NCBI RefSeq assembly: GCF_009720625.1
Contig: NZ_CP046266.1
Span: forward strand, 1,745,501 to 1,809,500
Direction: 5' to 3'
DNA: 64,000 nt
DNA from: Metabacillus sediminilitoris
Lineage (GTDB): Bacteria > Bacillota > Bacilli > Bacillales > Bacillaceae
This document shows, piece by piece, positions 9,187-18,041 of the stretch. Positions within the stretch are counted from its first letter, which is position 1, and each line of letters opens with the position of its first letter. The position numbers were made by a program, and so were the translations under genes. A model generated the notes under the pieces. The model was given only the letters and a program-made list of their open reading frames with translations, made no database searches and had not been told where the DNA came from.

Positions 9187-9837
9187 ATGAATATTCAACT
9201 GGCTTTAGACCGTTTTTCTGTAGAAGAAGCAATTAGAATTGCAAAAAACGCTGAGGATTTCGTTGATTGGATTGAAGTTGGAACTTCGCTCATAAAAGAA
9301 TACGGTGTGGAAAGTGTACGGAAGATCAAAAATGCCTTTCCTAATAAAGTCATCGTCGCAGATTGTAAAACGATCGATAACGCTTATTACGAATTTGACA
9401 TGTGTTTTCAAGCAGGAGCTGACATTGCAACTGTGATGGGGGTATCACCTGCAGCAACAATTAAAGCGTGTATAGAAACAGCAAATACATTTAATAAAAA
9501 AGTGATGATTGATTTATTAAACACAACAGAAGAACAGAAAAAAGAGTTATTTCAATACAAAGAAGCGATTTTCTGTGATCATGTTAGCAAAGACGAGCAA
9601 GAGATGACAGGAAAGAAAAACATCCTAACAAAACAAGCTGATGATCCTTTATTACAGTTTGCGGTTGCCGGAGGGATCAGTCTTGATACGATTGAACATT
9701 TCAAGGATCGAATGCCATCTGTCGTCATTATCGGATCAGCCATTACAAAAGCTGTAGATCAACGTATTGCAGCCGAACAATTTAAAAAGATTATTTTGCA
9801 ATGGAACGAGGAGAATCAATATGAAAACAACAGATAA
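9187..9837 (+). CDS. 3-hexulose-6-phosphate synthase / 3-keto-gulonate-6-P decarboxylase family
   Basis: A 216-residue TIM-barrel enzyme of the orotidine monophosphate decarboxylase suprafamily. MNIQLALDRFSVEEAI, VEVGT-like WIEVGTSLI and the catalytic DxKxxD motif ADCKTID (about residues 58-64) identify the HPS/KGPDC branch. HPS condenses formaldehyde with ribulose 5-phosphate (or the reverse); KGPDC decarboxylates 3-keto-L-gulonate 6-phosphate. The next gene is a PHI-like isomerase, which argues for HPS. The sugar-acid setting and KdgR control leave KGPDC-type activity open. In B. subtilis hxlAB is controlled by HxlR and formaldehyde, so the control seen here differs. Confidence 0.75.
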   Translation: MNIQLALDRFSVEEAIRIAKNAEDFVDWIEVGTSLIKEYGVESVRKIKNAFPNKVIVADCKTIDNAYYEFDMCFQAGADIATVMGVSPAATIKACIETANTFNKKVMIDLLNTTEEQKKELFQYKEAIFCDHVSKDEQEMTGKKNILTKQADDPLLQFAVAGGISLDTIEHFKDRMPSVVIIGSAITKAVDQRIAAEQFKKIILQWNEENQYENNR

Positions 9838-10369
9838 AATCATTTCTGAAATACAAGCAGTCTTACTGCAGATCGAAGAACAAAGCCTTGAAAACGTCGC
9901 ATCAGTATTAATGAAGGCAAAAAGGATCTTTGTTATCGGAGAGGGCCGCTCAGGTTTTATGGGGAAATCATTTGCGATGCGCTTAATGCATTTAGGTGCA
10001 AACGTTTATTCTGTAGGTGAGACAATTACCCCTGCTATTGCGGAAGGTGATGTGTTAATCGCAGTGTCTGGGTCTGGAAAAACAAAGAGTGTTGTGTGGA
10101 CGGCAGAAAAAGCAAAAGAACTGAACTGTCATGTCATTGCGGTAACAACAAACATAGATTCACCGCTTGCAAATGTTGCAGTACATGTTCTTCATATACC
10201 CGCTGCGACAAAATACAGAGTTGACGGTGAAACACAATCCGTACAGCCGCTTGGATCATTATTTGATCAATCTGTCCACATTGCTTTTGACAGCATTTGT
10301 TTACTTTATTCAGGATTAAAGGAATTTGGACATCAAGAGGCATTCAGCAGACACAGTAATTTGGAATAG
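9821..10369 (+). CDS. 6-phospho-3-hexuloisomerase-like SIS protein
   Basis: A 182-residue SIS-domain sugar isomerase similar to HxlB/PHI, which converts D-arabino-hex-3-ulose 6-phosphate to fructose 6-phosphate. Seen: VIGEGRSGFMGKSFAMRLMHLG (phosphosugar-binding loop) and AVSGSGKTKSVV, both typical of PHI, and LGSLFDQSVHIAFDS near the C-terminus. ATG 9821 has GAGGAG upstream and overlaps the hxlA-like stop by 17 bp, so the two are coupled. The pair probably acts in one pathway branch feeding fructose 6-phosphate or pentose phosphate. Confidence 0.8.
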   Translation: MKTTDKIISEIQAVLLQIEEQSLENVASVLMKAKRIFVIGEGRSGFMGKSFAMRLMHLGANVYSVGETITPAIAEGDVLIAVSGSGKTKSVVWTAEKAKELNCHVIAVTTNIDSPLANVAVHVLHIPAATKYRVDGETQSVQPLGSLFDQSVHIAFDSICLLYSGLKEFGHQEAFSRHSNLE

Positions 10370-10375
10370 CCTGAA

Positions 10376-10398
10376 GAAGCTTACATGAAGTAAGCTTC
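10376..10398 (+). promoter_or_regulatory. Hairpin between hxlB-like gene and kdgA
   Basis: A perfect 9-bp stem, GAAGCTTAC / GTAAGCTTC, with a 5-nt loop and a poor T-run. It could be an attenuator or an mRNA-stabilising hairpin that sets a different kdgA level. GAAAGCGCT follows at about 10411 and is a partial cre-like sequence. Confidence 0.5.
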
Positions 10399-10471
10399 CT
10401 TCACAAAAAAGAAAGCGCTATCTATATCAGTGGATAGAAAACCATTTTTTAATAGAGAAGGAGAATCAAGG

Positions 10472-11140
10472 ATGTCTAACAATTTGCAATTTCTTCAAAA
10501 GGAAAAAATCGTTGCAATTATTAGGGGAATTTCATATGAAAACAGCCATGAAACAGCACAAGCCTTGTTAGATGGCGGGATAAAACTTCTAGAGGTCACA
10601 TTAAATACAGACCGGGCATTTAACATGATCGCGGATCTTAAGGAATCATATGATGACAAGCTTTGTATTGGAGCAGGGACGGTCATGAATATACAGATGG
10701 CTAAGGATGCGATTGCTGCTGGTGCAGAATATTTAGTCTCACCAAATTTAGATGAAGCAGTCATTGATTATGGTATCGCACATGGTGTGGATGTATGGCC
10801 TGGGACATTTACTCCAACTGAAATCGTTCGCGCGTACCAAGCTGGTGCTACAGCCGTAAAAGTATTCCCAATCGATTCATTAGGTGTGAATTATGTGAAA
10901 AATGTTCGGGGACCAATTAATCATATCCCAATGATGGTTACTGGCGGTGTCGATATCAATAACATCAACGACTATTTATCTGCAGGTGCAATTGCTGTAG
11001 GTTTAGGAGGAAATCTTGTCAATAAACAATTCATACATGACAAGAGATTTACTGAAATCACAGAGCTGGCAAAACAGTTTGTCCAAAAGGTACAGGAGGG
11101 GAAAGCTGTTACAACCGTTCCCTCCCATGCAAATTATTGA
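10472..11140 (+). CDS. kdgA: KDPG / 4-hydroxy-2-oxoglutarate aldolase
   Basis: A 222-residue class I aldolase of the KDPG/KHG family, cleaving 2-keto-3-deoxy-6-phosphogluconate to pyruvate and glyceraldehyde 3-phosphate. Seen: KIVAIIRG at the N-terminus, the catalytic Glu in LLEVTLNT, GAGTVMN, FLVSP-like YLVSPNLD, and the Schiff-base lysine in AVKVFPIDS (about residue 131). It is some 20 residues longer than B. subtilis KdgA. RBS GAAGGAG precedes ATG 10472. It is the product-end partner of KdgK and the last gene of the regulon. Confidence 0.85.
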   Translation: MSNNLQFLQKEKIVAIIRGISYENSHETAQALLDGGIKLLEVTLNTDRAFNMIADLKESYDDKLCIGAGTVMNIQMAKDAIAAGAEYLVSPNLDEAVIDYGIAHGVDVWPGTFTPTEIVRAYQAGATAVKVFPIDSLGVNYVKNVRGPINHIPMMVTGGVDINNINDYLSAGAIAVGLGGNLVNKQFIHDKRFTEITELAKQFVQKVQEGKAVTTVPSHANY

Positions 11141-11415
11141 TATTTTTTCATCATAGCTTGAATCAAGTCGATATTGTTATCGATGAAATTCAATCTTTCA
11201 CGAGAAATAACAGACCATTCTGAGTTTTGATCCATTGCGGCAAATAAGTGTGTAAAATTAAATGTGTATCTTTTATAAAGCTCTGAAATAACAAAGCTGA
11301 TTCGATTGTTATCTTTTGAATCTTTGATGATATTTTCTATGTCAGCAAAAAGCCATTCTGGGGCGTTCTCTAAAGCTTTGGTTACTAAAAGTTCATATTC
11401 TTCATTTGTCATCAT
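11134..11415 (-). CDS. Hypothetical protein
   Basis: An acidic, mostly helical 93-residue protein with no membrane segment or signal peptide. I do not recognise the family. Segments such as PEWLFADIENIIKDS and NFTHLFAAMDQNSEW look like real protein. AAAGGAG stands before two consecutive ATG codons, either of which could start it. Its 3' end overlaps the kdgA stop by 7 bp on the opposite strand. Confidence 0.6.
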   Translation of the reverse strand: MMTNEEYELLVTKALENAPEWLFADIENIIKDSKDNNRISFVISELYKRYTFNFTHLFAAMDQNSEWSVISRERLNFIDNNIDLIQAMMKKYQ

Positions 11416-11667
11416 TCTCTTCTCCTTTAAAAATAGTTTTGTTTTCCGATCATCGGGCGATGTGACTCCACCTATTTGAGGAAGCAGAGGTAGGGAAATT
11501 TATAGAATTTATTATCTATAGTAAACCACTAATTGCTCTAATTTAAACTTATTTAGTTGGTAGAAGCGATAATATCTGATGTTGAGCATTTCATTATTAA
11601 GTAAAAATTTTAATAATAATTAGATATAAACAAGTTTACCAATATTCCGCGAATCAAGCAAAATTTA

Positions 11668-11830
11668 AGGCTGTTTTCGCAAACTTTGTTGCTTATACCA
11701 AGTAGTGCGGTGTGGTTGATTGCAGCGAGAGGATGCTTGCTTTTTAGCGGGGCGGGCGGTTAGCTTCCTCAGCGTAAACACCTGCATGAATCTCGCAATC
11801 TGCTCCAAACAACCTTAAATAGTTTTTTTA
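11668..11830 (-). repeat. Dispersed Bacillaceae intergenic repeat, copy 1
   Basis: AGGCTGTTTTCG, then AAACTTTGT, then TGCGGTGTGGTTGATT recur in reverse orientation at about 43388-43485. The following part, with GATGCTTGCTTT, GGGCGGT and AGCTTCCTCAG, is the reverse complement of the CGACCGCCCGCGGAAAGCGAG-type repeat known between Bacillus genes. A related copy lies at 13236-13370. Confidence 0.55.
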
Positions 11831-11910
11831 AAAAACAACAATCTCTTAGAAAAGAGCCAAATTTAAAGATAACTCTCATTATGGTATGCTCTAGTTAAAT
11901 AGACAAAATG

Positions 11911-11945
11911 AAAAGCAGTTCATTCGTTTGAACTGCTTTTTTAAC
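11911..11945. terminator. Terminator-like hairpin
   Basis: A perfect 12-bp stem, AAAAGCAGTTCA / TGAACTGCTTTT, has T-runs or A-runs on both sides. It probably ends the small minus-strand gene at 11960-12115. Confidence 0.8.
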
Positions 11946-11959
11946 ATATCCTGTTTTAT

Positions 11960-12115
11960 TCACGAATCTTCATATACATCGAATAAATAATCATATACAT
12001 CTTTTGGCTTATTTGAAGCTTGCTTTTTTGGAAAAATAACAATAGCTTTTGAAGCAGAAAAAAGAATGGAAGCACACATAAAAAGCAAGCAAATGATTCC
12101 ATATACATTTATCAT
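11960..12115 (-). CDS. Small single-pass membrane protein, 51 aa
   Basis: A short ORF: ATG at 12115, stop at 11960, 51 codons. It begins MINVYGIICLLFMCASILF, a strong hydrophobic segment that could be a membrane anchor or signal, followed by a charged tail ending DVYDYLFDVYEDS. AAAGGAGG lies 7-14 nt upstream and a perfect terminator follows the stop, which makes it a likely real gene despite its size. It diverges from the LacI-type gene, with a palindrome between them. Function unknown. Confidence 0.6.
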   Translation of the reverse strand: MINVYGIICLLFMCASILFSASKAIVIFPKKQASNKPKDVYDYLFDVYEDS

Positions 12116-12150
12116 TTCGCATTCCTCCTTTATAGATTAAGCTTAAAATA

Positions 12151-12164
12151 TGGAACGCGTTTCA
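12151..12164. promoter_or_regulatory. Putative LacI-family operator
   Basis: TGGAACGCGTTTCA is a near-perfect palindrome (12 of 14 positions) with a central CG pair. It lies in the 86-bp gap between the divergent small membrane protein and the LacI-type gene and is a likely autoregulatory site. Confidence 0.55.
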
Positions 12165-12201
12165 TAGCAAGAAAAAGTTTTTAATTAGTTGAGGTGATAT
12201 C

Positions 12202-13164
12202 ATGGCAAATATTAAAGATATTGCTAAGATGGCTGGTGTATCTGTTACAACTGTTTCAAGAGTTCTCAATAATCACCCGTATGTAAGTGCGGATAAGAAA
12301 GAGGCTGTTAGAAAAGCAATTGAGCTTTGTAAGTATCAGCCAAATATAAATGCCGTTCATTTGAGCATCGGCAAAACTTACCTGATTGGTGTTGTGATTC
12401 CTTTTTCAAATCATCCTTATTTTGGCTTGTTGCTCGAGGGGATTGCTAATGAAGCTTTAAAAAGCAACTACAAATTAGTCCTCTTCCAAACGAATTATGA
12501 GGAATTGAGAGAGGCAGAAGCATTAGCAATGTTAAAGGATAAGCAAATTGATGCGTTAATTATTTGTTCACGCATTTGTGAATGGGATATGATTGACGAG
12601 TATTTATCTTATGGACGAATCATTTTATGTGAAGATGTGCGAGGGGAAAATGTTTCAGCCACATTTATCGATCATTATAAAACGTTTACGAAAGCGTTAA
12701 CCTATTTATATGATAAAGGCCATAAAAAAATCGGTTATTGTATCGGCAGACAAACAGGAACAAATAGTAAACAAAGAGAATTAGCTTATCATGATTTTAT
12801 GGAAAAATGGGATCTGCCATTTGAGCCAGCTTATATTTTTGATGAATGTTTACATGTTGAAGACGGGGATCGAGTCGTCCAACAAGTAAAAAAGATGAGC
12901 GATCCACCCTCAGCCCTGCTAGTAACGAGCGACCAAGTAGCAGCGGGGATCGTTACTTGCTGTAAGGTGAATAACATAAGCATACCTGAGGAACTAGCCA
13001 TAATGGGCTTTGATAATCAGCCGATTGCAAAAATGATGAACATTACAACATTGGAAATTCCTTTAGTGGAAATGGGAAAAAACTTATTCCGCCAAGCAGT
13101 TGAAAAGGCAGACATTTCTCAAAAAGAGATTTTCGTCGAATTAATTGAACGTGATACAGTATAA
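12202..13164 (+). CDS. LacI-family transcriptional regulator
   Basis: A 320-residue LacI/GalR repressor. The HTH is IKDIAKMAGVSVTTVSRVLNN (residues 4-24). The hinge differs from the usual LKxxRT form (NINAVHLSIGKTYLIGVV). The effector domain retains LVTSDQVAAGIVTCC and IMGFDNQPIAKMM. It resembles DegA-type regulators, but I cannot assign a target. No catabolic operon adjoins it; the divergent 51-aa membrane protein is the only neighbour that could share its promoter region. Confidence 0.75.
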   Translation: MANIKDIAKMAGVSVTTVSRVLNNHPYVSADKKEAVRKAIELCKYQPNINAVHLSIGKTYLIGVVIPFSNHPYFGLLLEGIANEALKSNYKLVLFQTNYEELREAEALAMLKDKQIDALIICSRICEWDMIDEYLSYGRIILCEDVRGENVSATFIDHYKTFTKALTYLYDKGHKKIGYCIGRQTGTNSKQRELAYHDFMEKWDLPFEPAYIFDECLHVEDGDRVVQQVKKMSDPPSALLVTSDQVAAGIVTCCKVNNISIPEELAIMGFDNQPIAKMMNITTLEIPLVEMGKNLFRQAVEKADISQKEIFVELIERDTV

Positions 13165-13235
13165 GGATACTTTTGAAAAGAAAGAATTTGTAGTGAATTC
13201 TATGTCATCCGTTATTCACTTAAAAGAGATAAAAA

Positions 13236-13375
13236 ATGGCTTTTTTCGTAAATGTAGCAAGTAACAAATTCGAACAGCTGTTGATTGTTGTGGATATGCA
13301 GACTCCTGAGACCGCCCGCGGAAAGCGAGTACCTGCAACGGAAATCAACCCAAGTTATTCGTGTAAACATAATTG
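13236..13375 (+). repeat. Dispersed intergenic repeat, copy 2
   Basis: GGCTTTTTTCG, TTGATTGTTGTGGA, GACTCCTGAGACCGCCCGCG and GGAAAGCGAG, then CGGAAATCAAC, form a decayed copy of the Bacillus intergenic repeat. It fills the gap between the LacI-type gene and corA. Otherwise the 13165-13514 gap shows nothing. Confidence 0.55.
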
Positions 13376-13514
13376 AAAAGCAAAAAGTATGTGAAAATTG
13401 CCTAAAAAATAAGGGTGGTTTAGTAGAAACGCAAAAATGGGTAGAAAAAGAGAAACGATCTTAAAACTTCTTCATGTGCTTTTTGCAAACAAATACGATT
13501 TTAGGAGTAAAATT

Positions 13515-14465
13515 GTGATTAATTGTATAGCCGTAAAAAAGAACTTAGAGTTACAAATAGATTGCCCCTTAGATGAATTAATGGGGGAGGATATAAAATG
13601 GTATTGGATTGACTTTAATCAGCCGACAGAAGAGGAAATTTTGGAGCTTGACCGCACTTTGCATTTTCATCCGCTAGCGATTGAAGATTGTATACATAAG
13701 CTGCAAAGGCCAAAATTGGATTACTATGATGAGTATAGTTTCTTTGTCACACACAGCTTAGAAGAAATGAACTATGAAAAAGAGGAAATTAATTTCTTTT
13801 TAGGAGAAAACTATATCGTGTCATTTCACCATCAAAAATCAAAAGAAGTATATGATGTTTGGCAGCGGTTAAAAGCGTCAAAAAAGGTAAATAAGTGGGA
13901 TCAGAATCTTGTACTTTATCATATCATCGATAAGCTTGTTGATAACTATTTTCCGCTCGTCTATCGTTTAGAAGAAATATTAGATAAACTTGAAAACAAT
14001 ACAAATAAAATGTCAATGGAGCAATTACTTGATGAGTTATTTGACACGAGGCATCACTTATTAAAACTGAGGCACACTGTTACACCGATGAGAGATTTGG
14101 TTTATCGAATGTTAAATTCTCATCGATTAAGAGGGATTAAACAAAGGCAGGAGTATTTTGCAGATATTTATGATCATTTACTAAAACTGACGGAAATGAT
14201 TGATGCGAATCGTGAAATTACGAATGATATCCGTGATAGTTATCTTTCCTTAAACTCACATCAAACAAACCGAATTATGAAAGTCCTTACCGTGATTACG
14301 ACCATCTTCATGCCGCTCACCTTTATTGCCGGTGTGTATGGTATGAATTTTGAACATATGCCTGAATTAACATGGAAATATGGCTATTTTGTGATTCTCT
14401 TTATTATGCTGAACATTGGGATTTGGATGTTCATTTGGTTTAGGAATAAGGGCTGGTTTGATTAA
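13515..14465 (+). CDS. CorA-family magnesium transporter (YfjQ-like)
   Basis: A 316-residue CorA/2-TM-GxN channel. The large N-terminal cytoplasmic funnel ends in a long helix, then two C-terminal membrane segments follow. The selectivity motif GMN is in AGVYGMNFEHMPE. GTG 13515 is chosen because TAGGAG lies 8 nt before it and homologous proteins start near INCIAV; the upstream extension of the ORF to 13437 has no RBS. It moves Mg2+ or related divalent cations across the plasma membrane. A second, different CorA gene lies at 18964. No Mg riboswitch is seen. Confidence 0.82.
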   Translation: MINCIAVKKNLELQIDCPLDELMGEDIKWYWIDFNQPTEEEILELDRTLHFHPLAIEDCIHKLQRPKLDYYDEYSFFVTHSLEEMNYEKEEINFFLGENYIVSFHHQKSKEVYDVWQRLKASKKVNKWDQNLVLYHIIDKLVDNYFPLVYRLEEILDKLENNTNKMSMEQLLDELFDTRHHLLKLRHTVTPMRDLVYRMLNSHRLRGIKQRQEYFADIYDHLLKLTEMIDANREITNDIRDSYLSLNSHQTNRIMKVLTVITTIFMPLTFIAGVYGMNFEHMPELTWKYGYFVILFIMLNIGIWMFIWFRNKGWFD

Positions 14466-14470
14466 TCGTT

Positions 14471-14515
14471 ATATCCATGTGTGCTGTTATTGTTTCAAGT
14501 TGAACACATGGATAT
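14471..14515. terminator. Bidirectional hairpin between corA and HD-GYP gene
   Basis: A perfect stem, ATATCCATGTGT / ACACATGGATAT. The right arm is the last codons of the minus-strand gene. Confidence 0.7.
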
Positions 14516-15425
14516 TACGTTTACCTTCTGCTTCATCCTCAAATAAACTTAAAAAGACATCAACAATTTCTGGATCAAATTGAGTTCCTTTGTTTTTCTT
14601 AATTTCGTTAAGCGTAAAGGCTAAATCAAGCTCTTCTCGATAGACGCGCCTTGAAATCATTGCATCAAATGTATCTGCTACAGAAATGATTCGGGCAACT
14701 AAAGGAATCTCCTCGCCTTTTAAACCTGCTGGATACCCTTTTCCATCATATCTTTCATGATGATATAACACGATGTCTAATACACCATTCCGATGAAAGC
14801 TTGTAACATGCTTGATGATTTCATATCCAATCGTCGGATGTGTTGTTATCACATTATATTCATCTTCCGTTAATTTTCCAGGCTTAGTCAAAATATGTTC
14901 TGGTACTCCAATTTTACCGATATCGTGCAAAAGACCGCCAATACGAATGATCGAACATTCTTCTTTAGATAAATTCAATTTTTCAGCTATTTTCACCCCA
15001 TATTTTGCGACATTTTCAGAATGGTGCAATGTATAAGTATCTCTGGAATCTAACGCATTTGCCAGAGCTGTCGTTAATTCCAAATTATCATCTTTTACTT
15101 TCTGAACATTTAGCATAAATCCAGCAGAAATAAAGGTTATTAAAAGGTAGCTAATGAGGTAAATCATAAATGTAACGAGTAGGTTATCTTCCTGATCTCG
15201 TATAAGGAAAAATCGGCATGATACAACGAATACGGTAAATAAGATTAAATACCAAGCAGGTTTATTATAAAAACCAATCCCTAAGAATATGACAGAAATG
15301 ATATAAAGGATAAAAAAATTGCTGTGATTTTGTAATACAACACTATTTAAGATGAAACTAAAAATTAACAGGATGAAAAAGCCGTACCGAAAATATTCAT
15401 GATGATTAAACCACTTTGTAAACAT
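14487..15425 (-). CDS. Membrane HD-GYP domain phosphodiesterase
   Basis: A 312-residue protein. The N-terminus has four hydrophobic segments (about residues 15-115), then a short coiled linker, then an HD-GYP domain with HHSENVAKYG, the HD motif in LLHDIGKIGVPEHI, and HHERYDGKGYPAGL containing the HD-GYP signature (GYP intact). Such proteins hydrolyse cyclic di-GMP or related cyclic dinucleotides at the membrane. RBS GGAGG precedes ATG. It is divergent from a broken GGDEF gene, so a cyclase/phosphodiesterase pair once stood here. Confidence 0.82.
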   Translation of the reverse strand: MFTKWFNHHEYFRYGFFILLIFSFILNSVVLQNHSNFFILYIISVIFLGIGFYNKPAWYLILFTVFVVSCRFFLIRDQEDNLLVTFMIYLISYLLITFISAGFMLNVQKVKDDNLELTTALANALDSRDTYTLHHSENVAKYGVKIAEKLNLSKEECSIIRIGGLLHDIGKIGVPEHILTKPGKLTEDEYNVITTHPTIGYEIIKHVTSFHRNGVLDIVLYHHERYDGKGYPAGLKGEEIPLVARIISVADTFDAMISRRVYREELDLAFTLNEIKKNKGTQFDPEIVDVFLSLFEDEAEGKRNIHVFNLKQ

Positions 15426-15611
15426 AATACCTCCATTTAAAAGTTATTTTTCCCCGAATATTATTTTTTAACGATCATTTTTGTATTCGACGATTTACGA
15501 GCTAAATGGGAAAGATAATAAAAAGTTGGTTATGATTGTTTATCATCTAGAGACATGGTATATTTGTAGATCATTCTGACAATTTATATGTCATTTTTGC
15601 GGTGAAAAGAT

Positions 15612-17125
15612 ATGATGAAACCCATTCGATTAAGTATTCAATTTTTAATATTAATGCTATTGGTTTTAGCGATGGTTGGTACATTTGTTGGAAGTATTGT
15701 TTCTAGTATAGTGGTAAGTAAAAATAATCTTGAGAACAACTATTTAGTCGAAAATCAATACTATCTAGAAAAATTAGCACATGCGATAGATGATCTCTTC
15801 GAGAATATGTTTCATCATCTAACTATCGAAAGATTCAAAGACAATTAATACGAAGCTAAACCAAATATTACAATCAAACCAATATTTTAATGCGATCACA
15901 TTTGTTGATCAAAATGGAAGTATTGTTGTTTAGAAGGAATCGTGCTGGAATCTCCAGGAGTAAAAGTAACTTTATCAGAAAAAGCACCATTCTTATCAGA
16001 ACCTTATGTAGGGATTCGTAAAAATTTGATCTTACTCATTTTAGTACCAGTTTTTGATAAGGAAGAATATGTCGGGTTTCTTTCTAAACAATTGAATTAC
16101 ATGAAGAAAATATTTTAGATGCCATACTTGGGCAGCATCCAAAGAGCGAAAATGATTCGTATGTATATGTTGTCGACTCCAAAGGATCGATTATTTATCA
16201 TCCGAATATGGAGCGGATTAACACGAATGTGATCGAAAACAAAGTTGTCCAGGAAGTATTGAAAGGGAATAATGGACATCAGGAAGTTGTAAATTCAAAA
16301 GGAAATACAATGTTAGCAGGTTACTCTGCGACAGCAGGAGATAGTAATTGGGGAATCATCTCTCAAACACCGAAAATAAGCGTGAATGAACCAATCATAC
16401 AGATGGTGAAAAAAGTAAGTTTCACAGCGATCCCATTCATGATCTTTATCTTTCTTATTTCCTTTTTATTGCTGAAGAAAATTGTCAATCCGATTAGGAA
16501 ACTGGCTGTTTATGCCCAACAAGTGACAGAACAGAAAACAATCCCAACACCACATATACCTGATTGGTATTTTGAGCTAAAAGAATTGAAGCGGGGGATA
16601 TTTGTAGCTGTTGATTTTTATCAGAAAAAACTAAACGATGTTGAAAATGAAGCGGTCCTTGACCCGTTAACAGGTTTTTATAATCGCCGCACTTTAGAAA
16701 GTACAATTAAAAGATTAGACATGTACTCGATTATATTATTTGATATTGACCATTTTAAAAACGTCAACGATAAATACGGCCATCAAAAGGGTGAAGAAGT
16801 ATTAAAATTTATTTCATCATTAGTAAAAAAGGAATTAAGGGAAACGGAATTGTGTTACCGGTTAGGCGGAGAAGAATTTTTAATTGTTCTGCCAGAAACA
16901 AATGGTTCAATTGCTCATTCGATCGCAGAAAGAATAAGAGAAGCAGCGGCAACAACGAAGAGCCCAACAGGAAACCCTATTACGCTCTCGATGGGTATTG
17001 GAAATATACCTGAGATCGCTCAAAGCTTTGAAGAATTATTTCATGCTGCTGATCAAGCGTTATATGAAGCAAAACAACTGGACAGAAATCGAGTGAAAGC
17101 TGCGAAAACGAATTTGATAAATTAA
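15612..17125 (+). pseudogene. Frameshifted Cache-HAMP-GGDEF diguanylate cyclase
   Basis: The N-terminal membrane helix starts at ATG 15612 and leads into an extracellular Cache-like sensor. Frames change near 15825, 15930 and 16100 (SKDSKTINTKLNQIL, GIVLESPGVKV and LHEENILDAIL lie in successive frames). From about 16105 the reading frame stays open through the rest of the sensor, a second membrane helix, a HAMP-like region and a GGDEF domain with DPLTGFYNRR, FDIDHFKNVND and RLGGEEF. The cyclase domain itself is thus intact and has an active-type GGEEF motif. Three indels in one gene favour true decay. A perfect terminator follows. Confidence 0.8.
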
Positions 17126-17152
17126 AAGACCGTCAAATGACGGTCTTTTTAA
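17124..17152. terminator. Bidirectional terminator
   Basis: A perfect stem, AAAAGACCGTCA / TGACGGTCTTTT, is followed by T residues. Confidence 0.9.
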
Positions 17153-17178
17153 CCTTTAAGATTGGCCGTAACTGTATG

Positions 17179-17559
17179 TCACTGTTTATATTCTGCATTG
17201 TATGAGTTTTCACCAGCATGAACAGACAATAAAGTGTCCGCATACCCGACAAGGCGATTCACAATTTCATCTGATACCGCATAGACAAGGCGGTGTAACT
17301 CGCCTTTATGTAGTAACGGATCATCAAAAATGATTGTCGTGTTAATAAAAATATGCTTCGTGTCAAAAAGATTATAATGAATTATCGTTTTTCCAGGTGC
17401 ACCGCCTGTTACCTGGTCTTTATAGCTTGGCAAAAATACATACCATTCCTCAGCACTAGGTGACCGAAAGTTTTTCGTAAAGGTCATTCCGTTAATCTCA
17501 TCTTCTATTTGTTTTTTTAAACGTTCATCTATCACATCAATGATCTTATTTTCCATCAT
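17179..17559 (-). CDS. Hypothetical protein
   Basis: A 126-residue soluble protein of mixed alpha/beta character with no signal or membrane segment. I do not recognise the family. Features include NFRSPSAEEWYVFLPSYKDQ and IIHYNLFDTKHIFINT. AGTAGGAATT precedes the first ATG. It lies 20 bp after a DUF1292-like gene on the same strand and is probably cotranscribed with it. Confidence 0.6.
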   Translation of the reverse strand: MMENKIIDVIDERLKKQIEDEINGMTFTKNFRSPSAEEWYVFLPSYKDQVTGGAPGKTIIHYNLFDTKHIFINTTIIFDDPLLHKGELHRLVYAVSDEIVNRLVGYADTLLSVHAGENSYNAEYKQ

Positions 17560-17579
17560 AATTCCTACTTTCCACGATC

Positions 17580-17843
17580 TTAATCAGCTGGATTTGCATC
17601 AACCGCAATGGCATATGCATCAAGAACCATGCTTTTTATAAAGGGATCATCGATACCAATTAGATACTGCCCATCTTCTTCGTTTTCAACCTGCATCACG
17701 AACGCATTATGCTGATCATGCTCACTTCTTAATAAGGTATATGTTTGCTCTTCCATATTTAATAAAGCCTCAACAGCGAACTTTTTTAACAAACCTGATT
17801 CATCTTGGACGATGATATAATCCCTTTCCTGCTCGTTAGTCAT
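17580..17843 (-). CDS. DUF1292 family protein
   Basis: An 87-residue acidic cytoplasmic protein. The pattern DYIIVQDESGLLKKFAVEAL, then the hydrophobic strand YTLLRSE, then DGQYLIGIDDP fits DUF1292 (YrzB-like), a family of small Firmicute proteins of unknown role. ATG 17843 is chosen because GGAGGTGG stands 5 nt before it; the ORF runs open a little further upstream. First gene of a two-gene unit. Confidence 0.6.
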   Translation of the reverse strand: MTNEQERDYIIVQDESGLLKKFAVEALLNMEEQTYTLLRSEHDQHNAFVMQVENEEDGQYLIGIDDPFIKSMVLDAYAIAVDANPAD

Positions 17844-18041
17844 CGTTACCACCTCCATTGATTATTATCTCCTGATTGACTTTTTTCATGGCATTTATTA
17901 AAAGTTCAAATGATAGGAAAGAATAGAAAAAATTGGTCATGTTTAATGTGATGATAGAGATAAAGCATAAAATCAAAATCATAAACAAATAGTAGAATAG
18001 GGGGAATGACAAGTCATCATAAATAATGATACATAGATGAG

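Larger units (their letters stand above)
11416..11959. other. Intergenic region with dispersed repeat
   Basis: There is no gene. It holds the dispersed repeat at about 11668-11830 and a terminator-like hairpin at 11911-11945. The part 11440-11660 shows nothing I recognise. Confidence 0.6.
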
